In this document: in pieces, positions 9,469 through 21,312 of the stretch | Layout of the letters: the number at the start of each line of letters is the position of its first letter | Numbering within the stretch: position 1 is the first letter of the stretch | NCBI GenBank assembly: GCA_027972325.1 | Contig: JAPMOS010000052.1 | Span: forward strand, 196,053 to 260,052 | Direction: 5' to 3' | DNA: 64,000 bases | From: Paratrimastix pyriformis | Taxonomy: Eukaryota > Preaxostyla > Paratrimastigidae | Program-made: the position numbers and the translations under genes | Notes under the pieces: generated by a model | Database searches by the model: none | Told to the model about the DNA's origin: nothing | The model's input: only the letters and a program-made list of their open reading frames with translations

Positions 9469-12400
9469 CTACAGCTCTTCTTTCATTCCTGCCTCAAATT
9501 TTTCGCACTTCTTCCTTTGCTGAATCGCTATGAGCATCGTTTTCCTGATTCCTGCCAGCTCGCTTCCCACCTCCTTTTGAGTGTCTTCATCCACAATTCC
9601 CATTTCCGCTGCCAGTCTACATGCATTCGCGTATTCCATCTTAACACCGCACTTCGCTCTCAACCTCCTCATCACCTTCGTCACCACCGCCTCCGATATC
9701 CCCCTCCAGTTGTAAAGCGCTTCCCCATCTCTCGGGCGGCCCTCATAGTTTACCTGCACCATGCAACTCCTCCTCATTCCTCCATCCTTCCCCCCTCCTC
9801 AAGATCGGCTCCCACGCATCTGAATGTCCCCCTTGATCGCCAAGCTCACACCGTGCTTCGGCTCACTCCCCGGCTGGATTCTGTTCGCTTTCCCTTCCCC
9901 GTACGGCACAATAACAATGCATCTAAACGCTCTTTCCCTCCTCTACCAATCGGGCTCTCCGCCCACTCTCCAATTGCTCGGAAAAACCGATCCATCTCCT
10001 CCTGGGGTTATATTCCGGATTCGCATAAATCAACAAGTCCCGATTCTCCTTAAATAGCCCGTACCCATCCACCGAACCTCCCAGGAACCAGTCTTCCTTA
10101 CTCGGCGTTCTATACTCTGGGAAACTGAGATCCGCATTCCCTGGGTGCGAAAACGCCATCACCGTTAGGCTTCCCGCCTGCCTCAGCAACGAAGATATAG
10201 TGTGGGGAGTCGTCCATTGGTTCCTCAGCGTACTCATATGCGTCCGCCCCTCCTTTACTGTCGTGCTTTTCCCTTCCTCATATCGGTCACACATCTCAGC
10301 CACCTCTGTCGAGAACCTTTCCCAAAACTGTCCCATGTTCTCGCCCGAAACCATCTCCCCGGGACCTCTCCATCAATTGCCATAGCCTCACCTTCGTGAT
10401 CTGCCTGCCCCTTATCTTCACACACTCGCCCATCGGCTCCACCCACTTCTCCTCGAGCAACTGGTCCGGGTCTTCAGCTCCCTCCGCCTTGTCCAACCAC
10501 TCAATTAGCTTCACTGCATCCGCCCCTTTCCATCTCTCCCCACATCCCGCCATCCCTGGGCACTCAAACACCAAGTGGTTCATGTGGTCCCTCACCCCAC
10601 ACCAACACTTCCCATCCCCCTCCCCGTTGATGTAGAACCGGATGTTGGCCGTGATATACCGCTGCAGGATTGCCATCATCGCCAGCTTCCCTGACATCTC
10701 ACACCTCATCGTTTGCACGTTGATCCCTCCGTTGCGACTCTCTGCATTAATCAACACAATCTCGTTTTTCTTTTTACGAGCCGCCCTCCACATTCGACTT
10801 TTCCTCCCCCATTCCTTCATCACCTCTCTGAAGTCTGTCTCCACCTCCTTCCCGTCACTTCTCCGCACCAGCTTGAATCCCCATCCTTTCTCTTCGGGCA
10901 CCACGCTCGGCTCCATCTTTATGCTCCGTCCCGCAATCTTGTCTGCCAATCTGTTCCCCTCCGCATCCAGCGACGCACTAGTTTCCTGATGTCCCTTAAC
11001 CCAGACCAGTCGTATCTCTCCACGATGCTCCTTCACAATCCGCTGCCCTCCGCAGCAGTCCCTCCGCCTTCGATTCTATCAGATCCGTTGGTTTCCACCA
11101 ACCCTTCCAGTCCACCCACTGTCCACTTCCACAGCCTCCAACTCCGCTTCATTGTTAGTCTGCCCCACCTCCTCCCATTTTAATCTCCATCACCGCGAAC
11201 GCCGCCCGTCCCTTCCTTCTGTCGCACTCCCATCAGTATAAAACAACCTCCATTCCGCCTCTGGCTCCACTCTTACTTCCACCTCATCACACTCCGCCAT
11301 CAACTCCTCCCGCCTTTCCACAATACCTCGTCCCACTCACCAGCCCTCGCCCTCCCATCTTGTTCCCCTCCCTCCACCTGCCCTTCCGCCCTCCTCTTCT
11401 TCCGCTCCCTCAATCCATTCCATCCTTTCCTTCCTTCACTCCCCCATGTTTCCTCCATTTCCTTCCCCCTTTTGCTTGCCTCTTGACTGGTTTCCTTCCC
11501 ATTTTCCTCCATCCCTCCTTCCATTCCATTCCATTCCTTTCCCTTCCTCCTCCTCCGTCCGCCTCCTAATTCAGATAGTCGGACTCACCCTGTTACCCTT
11601 TGATCGTCTCCACATACTGCGGCATCACCCTTTCAATGAAATCTTCCCCTATGATGAGGTCCGCCACACTCCGAATCTTCCTTTTCATGAGGGTCTGTCT
11701 GTGCTTCTTTGTTATCTTGCAGGGCTCCGCCATCTCTTCCAGTGTCGTCGGCATGCCGTACTTCACTTCCTCCTTCAGTTTCTCACCGTCCCTCAGGATC
11801 GCCATGTCTCTCCTGTGCATCACCTGCAACGCCCCAATCACCACCCCGGCATCTTCTCCTGCCCGTGCATCTTCACCCACTTCCCTGCATCATCCAACAG
11901 CGGCTCACGCGTCGTCCACAATTTCTGCAGCAGCACGATCTCCTCCCTCAGCACCACTCCACACCCCTGCTCGTCCGCCATCCTCCCAGAATTTGTGTCA
12001 TCACCATCATATCATGGACATCAATCGGGTCCTTCAGCCCCATACCCCTTCCTCCTCCGGAAAGAACAGCACCTCTGCCGGGTCGCATTTCCCAATACAA
12101 CCTCCGATTTCCCTGAACACCCTCGCATATCTCTGCTTCAGTGTTTCCAAGTCCCTTGTCGGCATTGGGCACTGCCTCGCCGTGTATTGTAGGCAAGTCG
12201 AGACACACTCATTAATCATTTGCACCATCAACCTCGGAGGACCTTCTTGTCCATGAGCCTGTGCAGTCGCCCACACATTTTCTGGATCACCTTCTCCGTG
12301 TTGACCTTCATGTTCATCTCCTCATCTATCCATATCCCAAGATACCGAATTGCTCCACCCTTTTGCTGCACTCTGATCTTTCGACCCTCTCCCAGATCCA

Positions 12401-15400
12401 AGTCCGTCTTCCCCTTCACCCCGCCACACAGGTAGTCACACTTGCTCCACGACAGCTCCATACCAGCCTCTTCCACTTTCCGCCTTACCGTATTCACCAA
12501 ACGGACCATCTGTTCCCTTGTTCTCGTCACCAACATAATGTCGTCCGCAAATGCCAACACCTTTACCTTCCTGCCGCTATCCAGAATATAGCCCCCTCCT
12601 GTCGTCTCACCTCCGCCAAGACTCCCTCCATGAAGGAGATAAACAGCAGGCAGGACAACGGGTCCCCTTGACTAATTCCTCTCTCAATGTCATAGCTATC
12701 CGTCAACCCGTACCCCGTGATCACCCGCGCCTTTCTCCCCTCATACAAGCTGTCCACATACCTGACAAATTCCTCTTCCACCCCATCCTTCTCAACCCCT
12801 CCTGAGCGCCTCCATGTCAACTGTATCATAGGCCTTTCTTATATCTAGCGCGCACATGTGGAACTCCTTACCTCCCATAATCTTCGAGTCCGTCAACACC
12901 CCAAAATCTCGGCAATAGGCGTCTCAATCCTCCGATCCCTCAGGAAACCAAACTGCTCCGCCCCGAATACCCCTTTTCAACGCACCAGTCTTGAAATCTC
13001 GAGGCAATCACTACCTGCAGTCCTTTCAAAAACCTGTATTAAAGTTATAGGCCTTCTGCCGGCCGGATCCCCGGATGCTCCGTCTGCGATTTGGTTGCCA
13101 TATAGACCGAGCTGAGTTTCAGCTCCTCAGGAACCTCAGACTTCTCCAACATCTCGTTGTATCGCCTCCCCAACCACTCCTTAATTTCGTCCTGACAAGC
13201 ATGGACCATCTCCGCCGTCACTCCATCCGGGCCAGCCGCTTTCCCGTCCGGCAACGCCCCCAGTATTGTCTGGATATCATGCGTCGTCAGAGGGGCCATA
13301 ATTACCCTTCCACCCACGCCTCCCGTTACCTCCTTCAGTCTTTGCCCCCGTCCCCACCGGCAGCTTCCTTTTGCAAGCCCGCCATGAATCCCCACCATCC
13401 CCTCTTAACCTCCGCCGGGTCCGACACCACCCTGTCCATCTTCCCTCCGCATTTCGAGTCACGTAGGTTGTAATTGGCGCCGCGCCATCCGTCATGATAC
13501 CCTTATAGATACGCTTGCGCTTCCCTCCAATGCCCTATCTCTCTTACCATAATGCACCAACCTCATCTTCGCCAACTGTTTCAACATCTCCTTCCTCTTA
13601 TTCAAGTCCTCCTCCGCCAGCGCTCTCCTCCTCAATTTCTTTATCCTGAAAGGCTCAAAATCTCGATCCGTATTCATCACATCCCTATAGCCAAAACGCA
13701 GCCAGCTGTTACCCGAAGAAACTCACTCATCTGTTCAAATGATGGCTCCTCCCCTTCACAGCTGCCTCTCGCAACATTTGCGCAACCTTCCCACGGTACT
13801 TTTCCATTTTCCCAACCATAACATCATACTCCTCCTTCTTCTTGTCCCGCAACAGTGCCTCCACCTCCGTCCGGGAAGGGCAGATGGCCACCTTCCTCCG
13901 AGCCATTTTCACCGCAGAGGCGCCATGTTTCGGAGATCCGTTACAATCATGTGGTGATCCGTGACCGCCTGCCACTGAATCTCATCATTCCGCCAAACAA
14001 ACAAATTGTCCAGCACCCTCCCCATTGTCCCCTGCGTCGACAGACACAAATCCAACCAGGCCCTCCCCTTCCTTCATGCTCTTCCTCTTTCGCCACCGTC
14101 CCACCCTTCCGGCTCCGGATAAAGTTATCTCCCCGCCTTCCCAACCATCTTCGCCACATCATACAATCCCAGTTTCTCTTGCTCCCCTCCTTCCTTAGCC
14201 CATCCGTTCGCATCTGTGTTCTCCATCCGACGCCCCCCCACTCCCGCTCCACCTCACCCACCCTCTCCGTCTCCAGTAGGAAAATACATGTTGATGAGTC
14301 TCATCTGATTCTTCCCCTCCGTCCAGTCCATAAACATGAGATAACCAGGAATCACCTCCGTAATCTTTCGCACTGCCACTTGCAATGTTTTTCTATACCC
14401 AATCATCACCCCCCTCGGGTGCCTCTTAACAGACTCCTCCGCCACTGAGCTCCTCCAGCACCACCCCTTCATCCATTTTCCTGCAAAACTCCTTGTTGTC
14501 CCTCGTTCCTTTCGCAAAGCGCTATGTCCGTTCGACCCACCTTTAGCAAATCTTCTACATTTTCTTTCCATTCCGAGCCCAGCCCCCGCACATTCCATCC
14601 GACCACCCTCACCCGATCCTCCTCTTTCCCAGCAACCCCGCCCTCAAGTTCCTTTTCCTTTCCACCCTTCCACCCTTCCTTTATTTCCTCTTCTTCCTGC
14701 ATCCACCTTCCTCCTCTTCCACTCCCTTCCCCCCCACCATTTCCATTCCTCCCTGGATCCTTCCACCCCACCCCATGCCCTGCTCCGCCCCGGCCCATCC
14801 CGCTCCCAGCCTTCCCTCCATCTGCATCTTCCACCCGAACGCCGGTCCCAGGGCCGACTTCCTCATCTTCAAGCCTTTTCCTGCCCCTCCACATACAGGA
14901 ACACATCTCCATGACCTGCTTCCTCTTCCCCAACTTCTCCGACCCTGCTGTCATTAAACCTCCACCATTGGTCTCCAATCTTTGACCGCCACCCAGTGTC
15001 GCCCACCCCTTCTCCCACAAATCCGCCACCGCTGCGTGTGTTCCACCCTTGTCCATCCATGGTTTGTCCATTCCTTCTGTGATCCACCTTGGCTTTTCAT
15101 CCACCCTTCCCATTTCCATTCCTCCATTCCACATTTATGTCCTCCTTCCAGACCTCCATTTCAAGACCTCCTCCACTTCCATCCTTCCTTCCAAACCCTC
15201 CACCCATCTTCCCTCCAGGGGCCCCCCCCCCTCCATTATCTCGTACAACTCACCCACCCCCCAGCCGCCTCAACCACCTGGAGGCGTGCTGATCCAGCAC
15301 CGGTGGCCAGTGACATTAACTATTCCTCTATACATTCCGCCCCATTACCATCCTCCAGCTCTCCATCACCTTCCCCCACTCCATTTCCACCTCCATAGCA

Positions 15401-15560
15401 ATCCTGCTCCCCACCGCCTCCAATCTTTTTACCGATGTCATCGTCATTACAATAAAACTCAACCAACCCAACCAGCTTTTCAAAATTCAGCCAAGTCAAT
15501 GTCAGCCCACCCCTTTTCCACCCCTCCTTCATCCCCACCCATCTCTTTAATCGGTCAACA
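9469..15560 (-). pseudogene. LINE A ORF2 polyprotein (USP-like, APE, RT, RNase H, C-terminal domain), decayed
   Basis: Read on the minus strand, the order matches the cleaner copy in LINE B. A USP-like cysteine protease core lies at about 15.4-14.9 kb (NVTGHRCWISTALQ box region in pieces). AP endonuclease lies at about 14.6-13.9 kb (VVGWNVRGLGSEW, MFMDWTEGKNQMRLINMYF). RT lies at about 13.4-11.6 kb, with AFADDIMLVTRTREQM at about 12550. RNase H lies at about 11.3-10.9 kb, ending in LVWVKGHQETSASLDAEGN. A CCHC-like knuckle (CWCGVRDHMNHLVFECP) lies near 10.6 kb. The C-terminal domain at 10.35-9.47 kb ends in KCEKFEAGMKEEL. More than ten frame changes separate these blocks, so no full-length product is expected. 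Confidence 0.75.
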
Positions 15561-15699
15561 ATAAAATTCCAATTGGCCTGGCATGCTAAACCTTCCAAGT
15601 CCCCCCAAGCGTACATTATCACTCGCATCCATGATATCCGAGCCAGTCTCCCTTTCCAAACCTCCCTGTCCCAAGAGCACTGCCGAAACTCAAAGGAGT

Positions 15700-18600
15700 C
15701 TACAAGGCAAACGGCAACAAGGAAAACATTCGCACAGACCGTAAGCAAAAAGGAAGCCAGCCCCAGCCACCTGAGCCAAAGTAGTATGCCCCGATGTCGC
15801 CAGCCTGTGCCGCATTCCCATCCCCGGCATCGTCCTCCATCCCACCATCGAGGTTTTCCCCAAAGCCGGGGTTCTCCTCTGCTCCTTCCCTCATGAGGTT
15901 GTCCCCTTCAGCGGGTTTTCCTCCTTCTTCTTCTTGAGGTTGTCCCCTTGGGGTTTTCCTCCTCCGTGTCCGTCCCCACCCAGCCGATGGCGCCCAGCGA
16001 TGCCCTTGAGGTTGTCCCCGACGCCGGGGTTTTCCTCCTTCTTGAGGTTGTCCCCCTTCTTGGGGTTTTCCTCCATCATGTCCATACCCCACCCAGCCGA
16101 TGTCGCCCAGCGCTGCCCCTTGAGGTTGTCCCCGACGGCGGGGTTTTCCTCTTTCTTGAGGTTGTCCCCGACGGCGGGGTTTTCCTCCTTCTTGAGGTTG
16201 TCCCCGACGGCGGGGTTTTCCTCCTTCTTGAGGTTGTCCCCTTCGGGGTTTTCCTCGTACCACTCGGTGAGGTTTGCCTGCCACATTTTAGCCAGGTTGT
16301 CCTCGACCCTCTCTCTGGCCACCCCAGGGGTAACGATCCCTAGGGCATCCCGCCGACGTAGCACAGCGGCCCCCTCCTCTCCAGCACCCGCAGGAACCGC
16401 TGCGGGTGTTAAGGGGGTCCTGGTTTGACCGTTGACCCCTTGACCGGCCCTAGCGTCACCACCAGTCCTACCGAGATCATCGATCTCAGGAAATGAGTAA
16501 ACTGTAATAAATGAATACTCACACAGACCTTCAGACGTCGTCCAAAGTTGCCCATTCCTTCGGAGGTTTTGTGCAGATGCAGGCATTGGAGCTCCCATCT
16601 GCTCAGTCCAGTATTGGAATTGGATGACTGAAAAAAAAGGTACACACAGACCAACCCCATTCCAGGAAAGCTCAAAACAATAACCAGACTGCCCTTGACC
16701 AGCCCTACCAAGATCAGCGGCCACATTCCTAAAAGTTTCTGAAGATGACAAAAAAGAATACCGGAAAGACAGACTCTCTCCCAAAGAACGTGCCGCATCA
16801 GCAACATCCCAGAGAAGGATCTTCCATCTGACCAGACGGTCAGACAGGCATCTCAGGGGGCCAGATATCTGAAATTCTAAGGATGAGCCGCTGCCAGACG
16901 TCCCAACAACCAACAAACCGGTAGATATTTCCGACACCAGACAGGGCCCACCTCCGAGGCAAAGCACTCTGTCCAGCCGGGAGACTATGATCAAAGCATG
17001 ATTAGAAACTCTCCACCCATCTTCCTCCATCCACAGACCAACGAGACATCGGCTAGACATACCACACCAACCTGAGGGCAGCCGCCACCCAATGCAGCCA
17101 CCACACCAAGCCGGCACACCATCCAACCACCGTTGGAAAGTAGGGGCGCTCAGCCCACCAGAAAACGCGGGAGAAAACAGCCATCCCAACCCCCGCCAAC
17201 CCTCCTGATCCCATCTCTCTCCCGTCCACCACCGGCCCCTTCGCCCCTTCCAGAGGTCTTCCCCTTCTCCGTACCAGCATTCCCAGTTCTCATTACCAGT
17301 CTTTATCCAACCCATACGACCACGCTTCTCGCCCCTCTCTTTTTGATCAACAAGGCCAATTCCATTTACCCTACCGTGGACCCAATTCTCTTCGACCACC
17401 GTCTGCATCCAAAAGCACCATACACATATCACTTCCTGTCTTTGCACTACCTTCTCCAATTTTACCCCCACTCCACCTTCTTTTTCCTTCATTCGATTGC
17501 TCCCCCGCCAACCACTCTCCTCCCCACGCCATTCCAATAGAAGGCTGTTTCTTTCCACACGCATGTCCCAGGAGCAAGAGCGTAAGAGGGTGGAAGAGAA
17601 ACAGCCCCCAACCTTTACTTGAACTTCTTCCCCGCATTCACCCCCACCGACACCTTCACCACACGCGGACGCGACTCCCGCTTCAAAGCGTCGATGGCCT
17701 CCCTCTGCTCCGGGGTTGCCATGACACAAAACGTCCCGTCCCACCGCCCACTTGACCACGCCACTTCTGATCTCCAAATATCGGAGACCTCTACCACAAT
17801 GTGGTGGTTCTTGAGGTACTCCTGCATCTGCTGCGGCCACTCGACACCGGCCGCACGAATAAAGGCAAACGATGGTCCGCCCGGAGGCCGATCCTCCCCG
17901 GAGCGATCTGTACTATGCGCTTGCCCCGGAAGATCTCCGGGATGTGGGGCTGTCCCACCGAGCATGTCACAGACACACGCCATGCACCCGGCTGGCGAGC
18001 AGGCTTGACCCAAACTACCGGGGTGGCGATCAATAAGTCAGCGATTGCGAACAGACACTGCGCACTCGGGTTCGCTTCACGCAACCATTGGCGAACCTCC
18101 TCTTCTTTAGCTTCCAGGGGCAAACCACCCAGATGAGCCCTCATTGTAACAAAGGTCACAGCTGAGGCCGGCCGCTCACATTCACTTCCCAGATCAGTCA
18201 GGACGGCCTGATTCCGACTTGCAAAAGCTCCAAGAATCTCCGCGGCATCGGGTCTCAGACACGTCACGCCAAAGTTCCTTCTTCCAGGCCTTGTTGAACA
18301 CGGGCCTCGCCAAGGATCTCACGAAGCTGGCATTCAAGTTCGTACCAGCTAAATTGCACAGCACTTGGCTCAAATTTAATAGCGAATCTCATTGTCTCAG
18401 CCTGTAATTCACAAAAGGCAATTGACAAACAAAGACCCAAGATGAGCCCAACAAACATCCTTGATAGGCGGACTTTCGGTAGGAAAGCCACTATCCAATT
18501 AACACAGACCATAACTTTTTCCTTCTTTTCACCCTGCTCCTCGGCCTGGCTCTTTTCGGCCACTCTTTTTTTACCAGCCGCCTCCATTCTTTGGCGATTG

Positions 18601-18719
18601 GCTTCAGCCTCAACACTTTCCAGCGTCAGAGGAACCGCACCAGCATCTTCAACAGAATGAGTTTCAGAAGACATCGTCAATTGGCCAATAGAAAAGGCGA
18701 AGATCCCAAATTCAAACAC
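15700..18719 (-). pseudogene. LINE A ORF1: coiled-coil, hydrophobic segment, SGRWDG region, 12-residue repeats
   Basis: The minus-strand start MSSETHSVEDAGAVPLTLES (ATG near 18674) leads into a Glu/Lys-rich coiled coil. A hydrophobic stretch of ~36 residues follows (18.5-18.4 kb), bounded by GTCTGTG and TTACAG, and then AETMRFAIKFEPSAVQFSW. A conserved block near 17.75 kb contains SGRWDGTFCVMATPEQREAI, matching SGRWDGGFVLRIPTDEVP in LINE B. Further on are a Trp/Gly-rich part (17.3-16.6 kb) and the EENPAVGDNLKK repeats (16.25-15.9 kb). Frame changes occur between blocks. LINE ORF1 proteins generally bind element RNA; I see no RRM I would defend, so the RNA-binding role is inference. Confidence 0.5.
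15900..16250. repeat. 36-bp coding repeat in LINE A ORF1
   Basis: Tandem units of 36 bases built on GGGGTTTTCCTCCTTCTTGA and GGTTGTCCCCGACGGC. On the minus strand they encode EENPAVGDNLKK. Spacer units contain the sequence for RWATSAGWG. A related array lies in LINE B at 55160-55450. Confidence 0.85.
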
Positions 18720-18748
18720 TTTCCAGGTCGGTAGGACCGGGGGAAGAA

Positions 18749-18759
18749 GGGGTGACGGT
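18749..18759. repeat. Right target-site duplication of LINE A
   Basis: Exact copy of the 11-bp sequence at 9279-9289, directly after the 5' end of LINE A. Confidence 0.9.
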
Positions 18760-20272
18760 CCTCGGGGTCCCCTTCGGCCCGGCGTGCAAGGTGGCCGAGG
18801 TGGTGGCCAAGAAGGCTGAGGGCGCCCTGGAGCTGGCTCGCAAGCTCGCTGAGCTGTCGTCGCAGTCGTTCATCCTGCTCCTTCGCCTCTGCGTGTTGCC
18901 CAAGCTGACCTATCTTCTTAGGACCACGGCCTGCTCCCCGGCCCAGAGGGCGGTCTTGGGCCGTTTCGATGCCTCCCTTCGCCTGCTCGTCAAGGAGAAG
19001 CTTGGCCTCCCGCTCCTGCCTGCGGGGCAGCCCCCCTCCTTGTTCGATGACGTGATCTCATTGCCTCCTTCGGAGGGTGGGCTGGGCCTCCCCCCTCTGT
19101 GTGACTCACAGGAGGCCATGCAGGTCGGGGGCCTCATCTCGCTCTTCAACGCCGTCGAGGACCTTTCACCTCGGCTGTCGACGCTTCTTGCCGGGATCGC
19201 CAAGCTGGACGGACCCAGCTTCGTGGGGGACTCCCTCCGCACCGCTGCCAAGAGTTTCTCGATTCGTCGGGAGGCTCCGGCCAAACCTTGCGCGGCTCTG
19301 CCGCGTTTTTGTGGTGCAGATGGGAAGACCCTGCGAGGCCAGGTTCAGCACAGCCTTCTGGCGGCTCGGAACAAGGCTGCGGCCGCCAAGGCTCTTGCGC
19401 GCCTCCCCCCCGGGCCGGCTCGCAACATGAGGCTCTCTTCGGTGAACCCCGCTACCACTGCCCTCCTCGCCGCCTTTCCCTCGAATCTCCTCAGGCTCTC
19501 GGATGCAGACTTCACAGCCCTGGTCATGCGCCTGGCCGGAGCCGCCTGCGCTCCCTCCATCCATGCCATCTTCTCGGGCCCCTTCGGACCTGAGAAGTGC
19601 CCCGTCTGCAAGAAGGACATCGCCCAGGGCCACGAGCGCCTCTGCAAGTGTGCTCGCAGCCTCTACTACAAGCGCCACAACAACGTGCGATCCATCCTGG
19701 TGTCCCTTCTGCACACCACGCCCGGCTGCATCGTCCGGGCCGAGCAATCCTTGGACTACGGCCCCAAGCTGGCGCCGTGGGACCCGTCCCGCGCGTGCCC
19801 CAAGACGAAGGTGCGCCGCCCCGACATCTCCTTCACCTTCGTCTCCGGAGGGGTGCACTACCTCGACCTGGTAGTGGCCGAGCCCCTGGCCGTCTCCCAC
19901 TCCGCCGCCGCCGCCCGAGGGGACGTGCCGAGCCAGGCCGAGGCACAGAAGGAGACCGAGTACAAGGAATGGTGCGCGAAGAACCCGGGCAACCTCTGGC
20001 CCTTCGGCATCACGGTGGTCGCTCAGCTTGGCCCCAAGGCCGAGAAGTTCTTCCACCTGGTGGGCGAGGCGCACCACAAGGCCGAGCGGACCTTCAACCG
20101 CTCCTTCTGGCTGGCTCGCATTGCCGCCACGCTGGCCCGCTGGGGTGCGGCGCTCGAGGAGACCTGGGCCCAGGCCGCCACCGCCCACCACAAGAGCACG
20201 GGCCTGGCATGCTTCAACGTGGCTCTCGACCAGTACAAGATGGAGAGCGACCCCAACGCCAAGATGGGCTAA
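18749..20272 (+). pseudogene. LINE C, 3' portion: RT thumb, zinc knuckle and restriction-like endonuclease
   Basis: Continues the LINE C protein after the LINE A insertion with an uninterrupted 506-residue frame: LGVPFGPACKVAEVVAKK, then a helical thumb. A CCHC-type knuckle CPVCKKDIAQGHERLCKC lies at about 19597-19650. The restriction-like endonuclease signature RRPDISFTF then HYLDLVVAEP (PD-X-D-X-V, PD-(D/E)XK type) lies at about 19816-19880. A Trp-rich C-terminus ends at a TAA/TGA-type stop at 20272. The order RT, zinc knuckle, PD-(D/E)XK is that of R2/CRE/NeSL-type LINEs, in which the nuclease nicks a specific genomic target. This half has no frameshift, whereas the RT half does. The exact clade needs a tree. 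Confidence 0.8.
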
Positions 20273-21312
20273 AACGGCGAGTGGGGTAAAATCCTTTCTT
20301 TTTGTCCCTTTTCTTGAAATGAATCCTCTTCTTTTCCTTTTGTATCGTCTCCTCTTCCCTCTCTTTCTTTCTTCCCTCACCCCTTTCATCGTTCTTCTCC
20401 GGCAATTGCCCCATTGTCCCCGGGCCAACACGTTTTTCCCCCAAGGAACACCAGAAAAAGAGTGATAATGTCAACAAAAAAATAGATGCTACCACCCCAT
20501 GGTAACTTTCTCGCAAAGGGCCAGCGGCCTGTTCTGAGTCAGTTTACCAAAAATTGGCATGTTTTTCACCGGTTCTCAGACGCTCCCCTGATTCTCCATT
20601 GAGTTTTATCCATGAATCATGACCATTTTTGTCTCGGAACCCCCTTCGCTCTTGCACACCGAAGGCAACAAACAAATCTGTCAACTCCAAAATGGCGTTT
20701 TTTTCGAGTTGCGGACCGGGTCGTTTCTGTGGCGTCAAAAATGGTCAGTTTCCTAGTTCCCCGCATCCTTGCGAGCACTCACCCACGGCAGAAAAGTTTC
20801 TGATCCAACCCACTTTTTGGTAATATCGCAATTTCGATATCCAATGACTGGACCGCGGACCAGGGTTCGCTTTTTCGCGATGACCCCTCTCCCACGGACA
20901 CTTCACTTTCACACAAAACTGTTGCATCGGGTCCCTCGTGGTTGCGCTGGGGCAGATGAAAGGAAAATGAAAAGGGAGGTCGGCCTGTTGCAATCGAAAA
21001 TCCAATGCTCTGCATGATCTGCCAACCAAAACGGAAAACCGATTTAAGACCGAAAGTTTCGTCCCATTTGCCTACGATCGACGTCCATCTGGAACCAGGA
21101 ATGAGAGACCGCACACGGGCCATGGGATGATCAGGGGGTGGGAACCCACTGCGATCTTCTTTAAATTGAAAATCCAAAATCTAACCGTTTGACCGAAGCC
21201 ACGACACGAAGATCACGAGACGGCACGTGCGTCTGCACACAAACTTTCAAAACATTCAAATGAGGCCCGGAGAGAAGTCCCAGGGGCTGGCAGGCTGTGC
21301 GATTTATTCAAA
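20273..21312. other. Intergenic: LINE C 3' UTR and POC1 upstream region
   Basis: The first ~200 bases are T/C-rich and probably the LINE C 3' UTR, ending near an AACAAAAAAA tract at about 20472. The rest (20.5-21.3 kb) is of lower GC than the genes and holds no ORF with recognisable content. It should contain the POC1 promoter; I see no clear TATA box or repeat. Confidence 0.4.

Larger units (their letters stand above)
9290..18748 (-). mobile_element. LINE A: full-length USP/APE/RT/RNase H non-LTR retrotransposon
   Basis: A 9,459-bp element on the minus strand with an exact 11-bp target-site duplication. Its 5' end is at 18748 (TTCTTCCCCCGGTC) and its 3' end at 9290 as a (CA)n tail. Gene order on the minus strand: ORF1 (18719 to about 15700) with a 36-bp coding repeat, then an ORF2-type polyprotein with USP-like protease, AP endonuclease, RT, RNase H, zinc knuckle and a C-terminal domain. 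Many frameshifts relative to LINE B mean it is no longer autonomous. It sits inside LINE C, so it is younger than LINE C. Its 5' terminus resembles those of LINE B (47947) and of the LINE at 60107, which supports its being full length. Confidence 0.85.

Noticed and set aside
15891-17840. 649-codon minus-strand frame in LINE A taken as a single protein
   Set aside because: Comparison with LINE B shows it joins different blocks of ORF1 in changing frames; it is open partly because the repeat unit is a multiple of three.
20745-21177. Overlapping 94- and 132-codon minus-strand frames upstream of POC1
   Set aside because: No recognisable domain, no splice logic, and codon use differs from host genes; probably non-coding.
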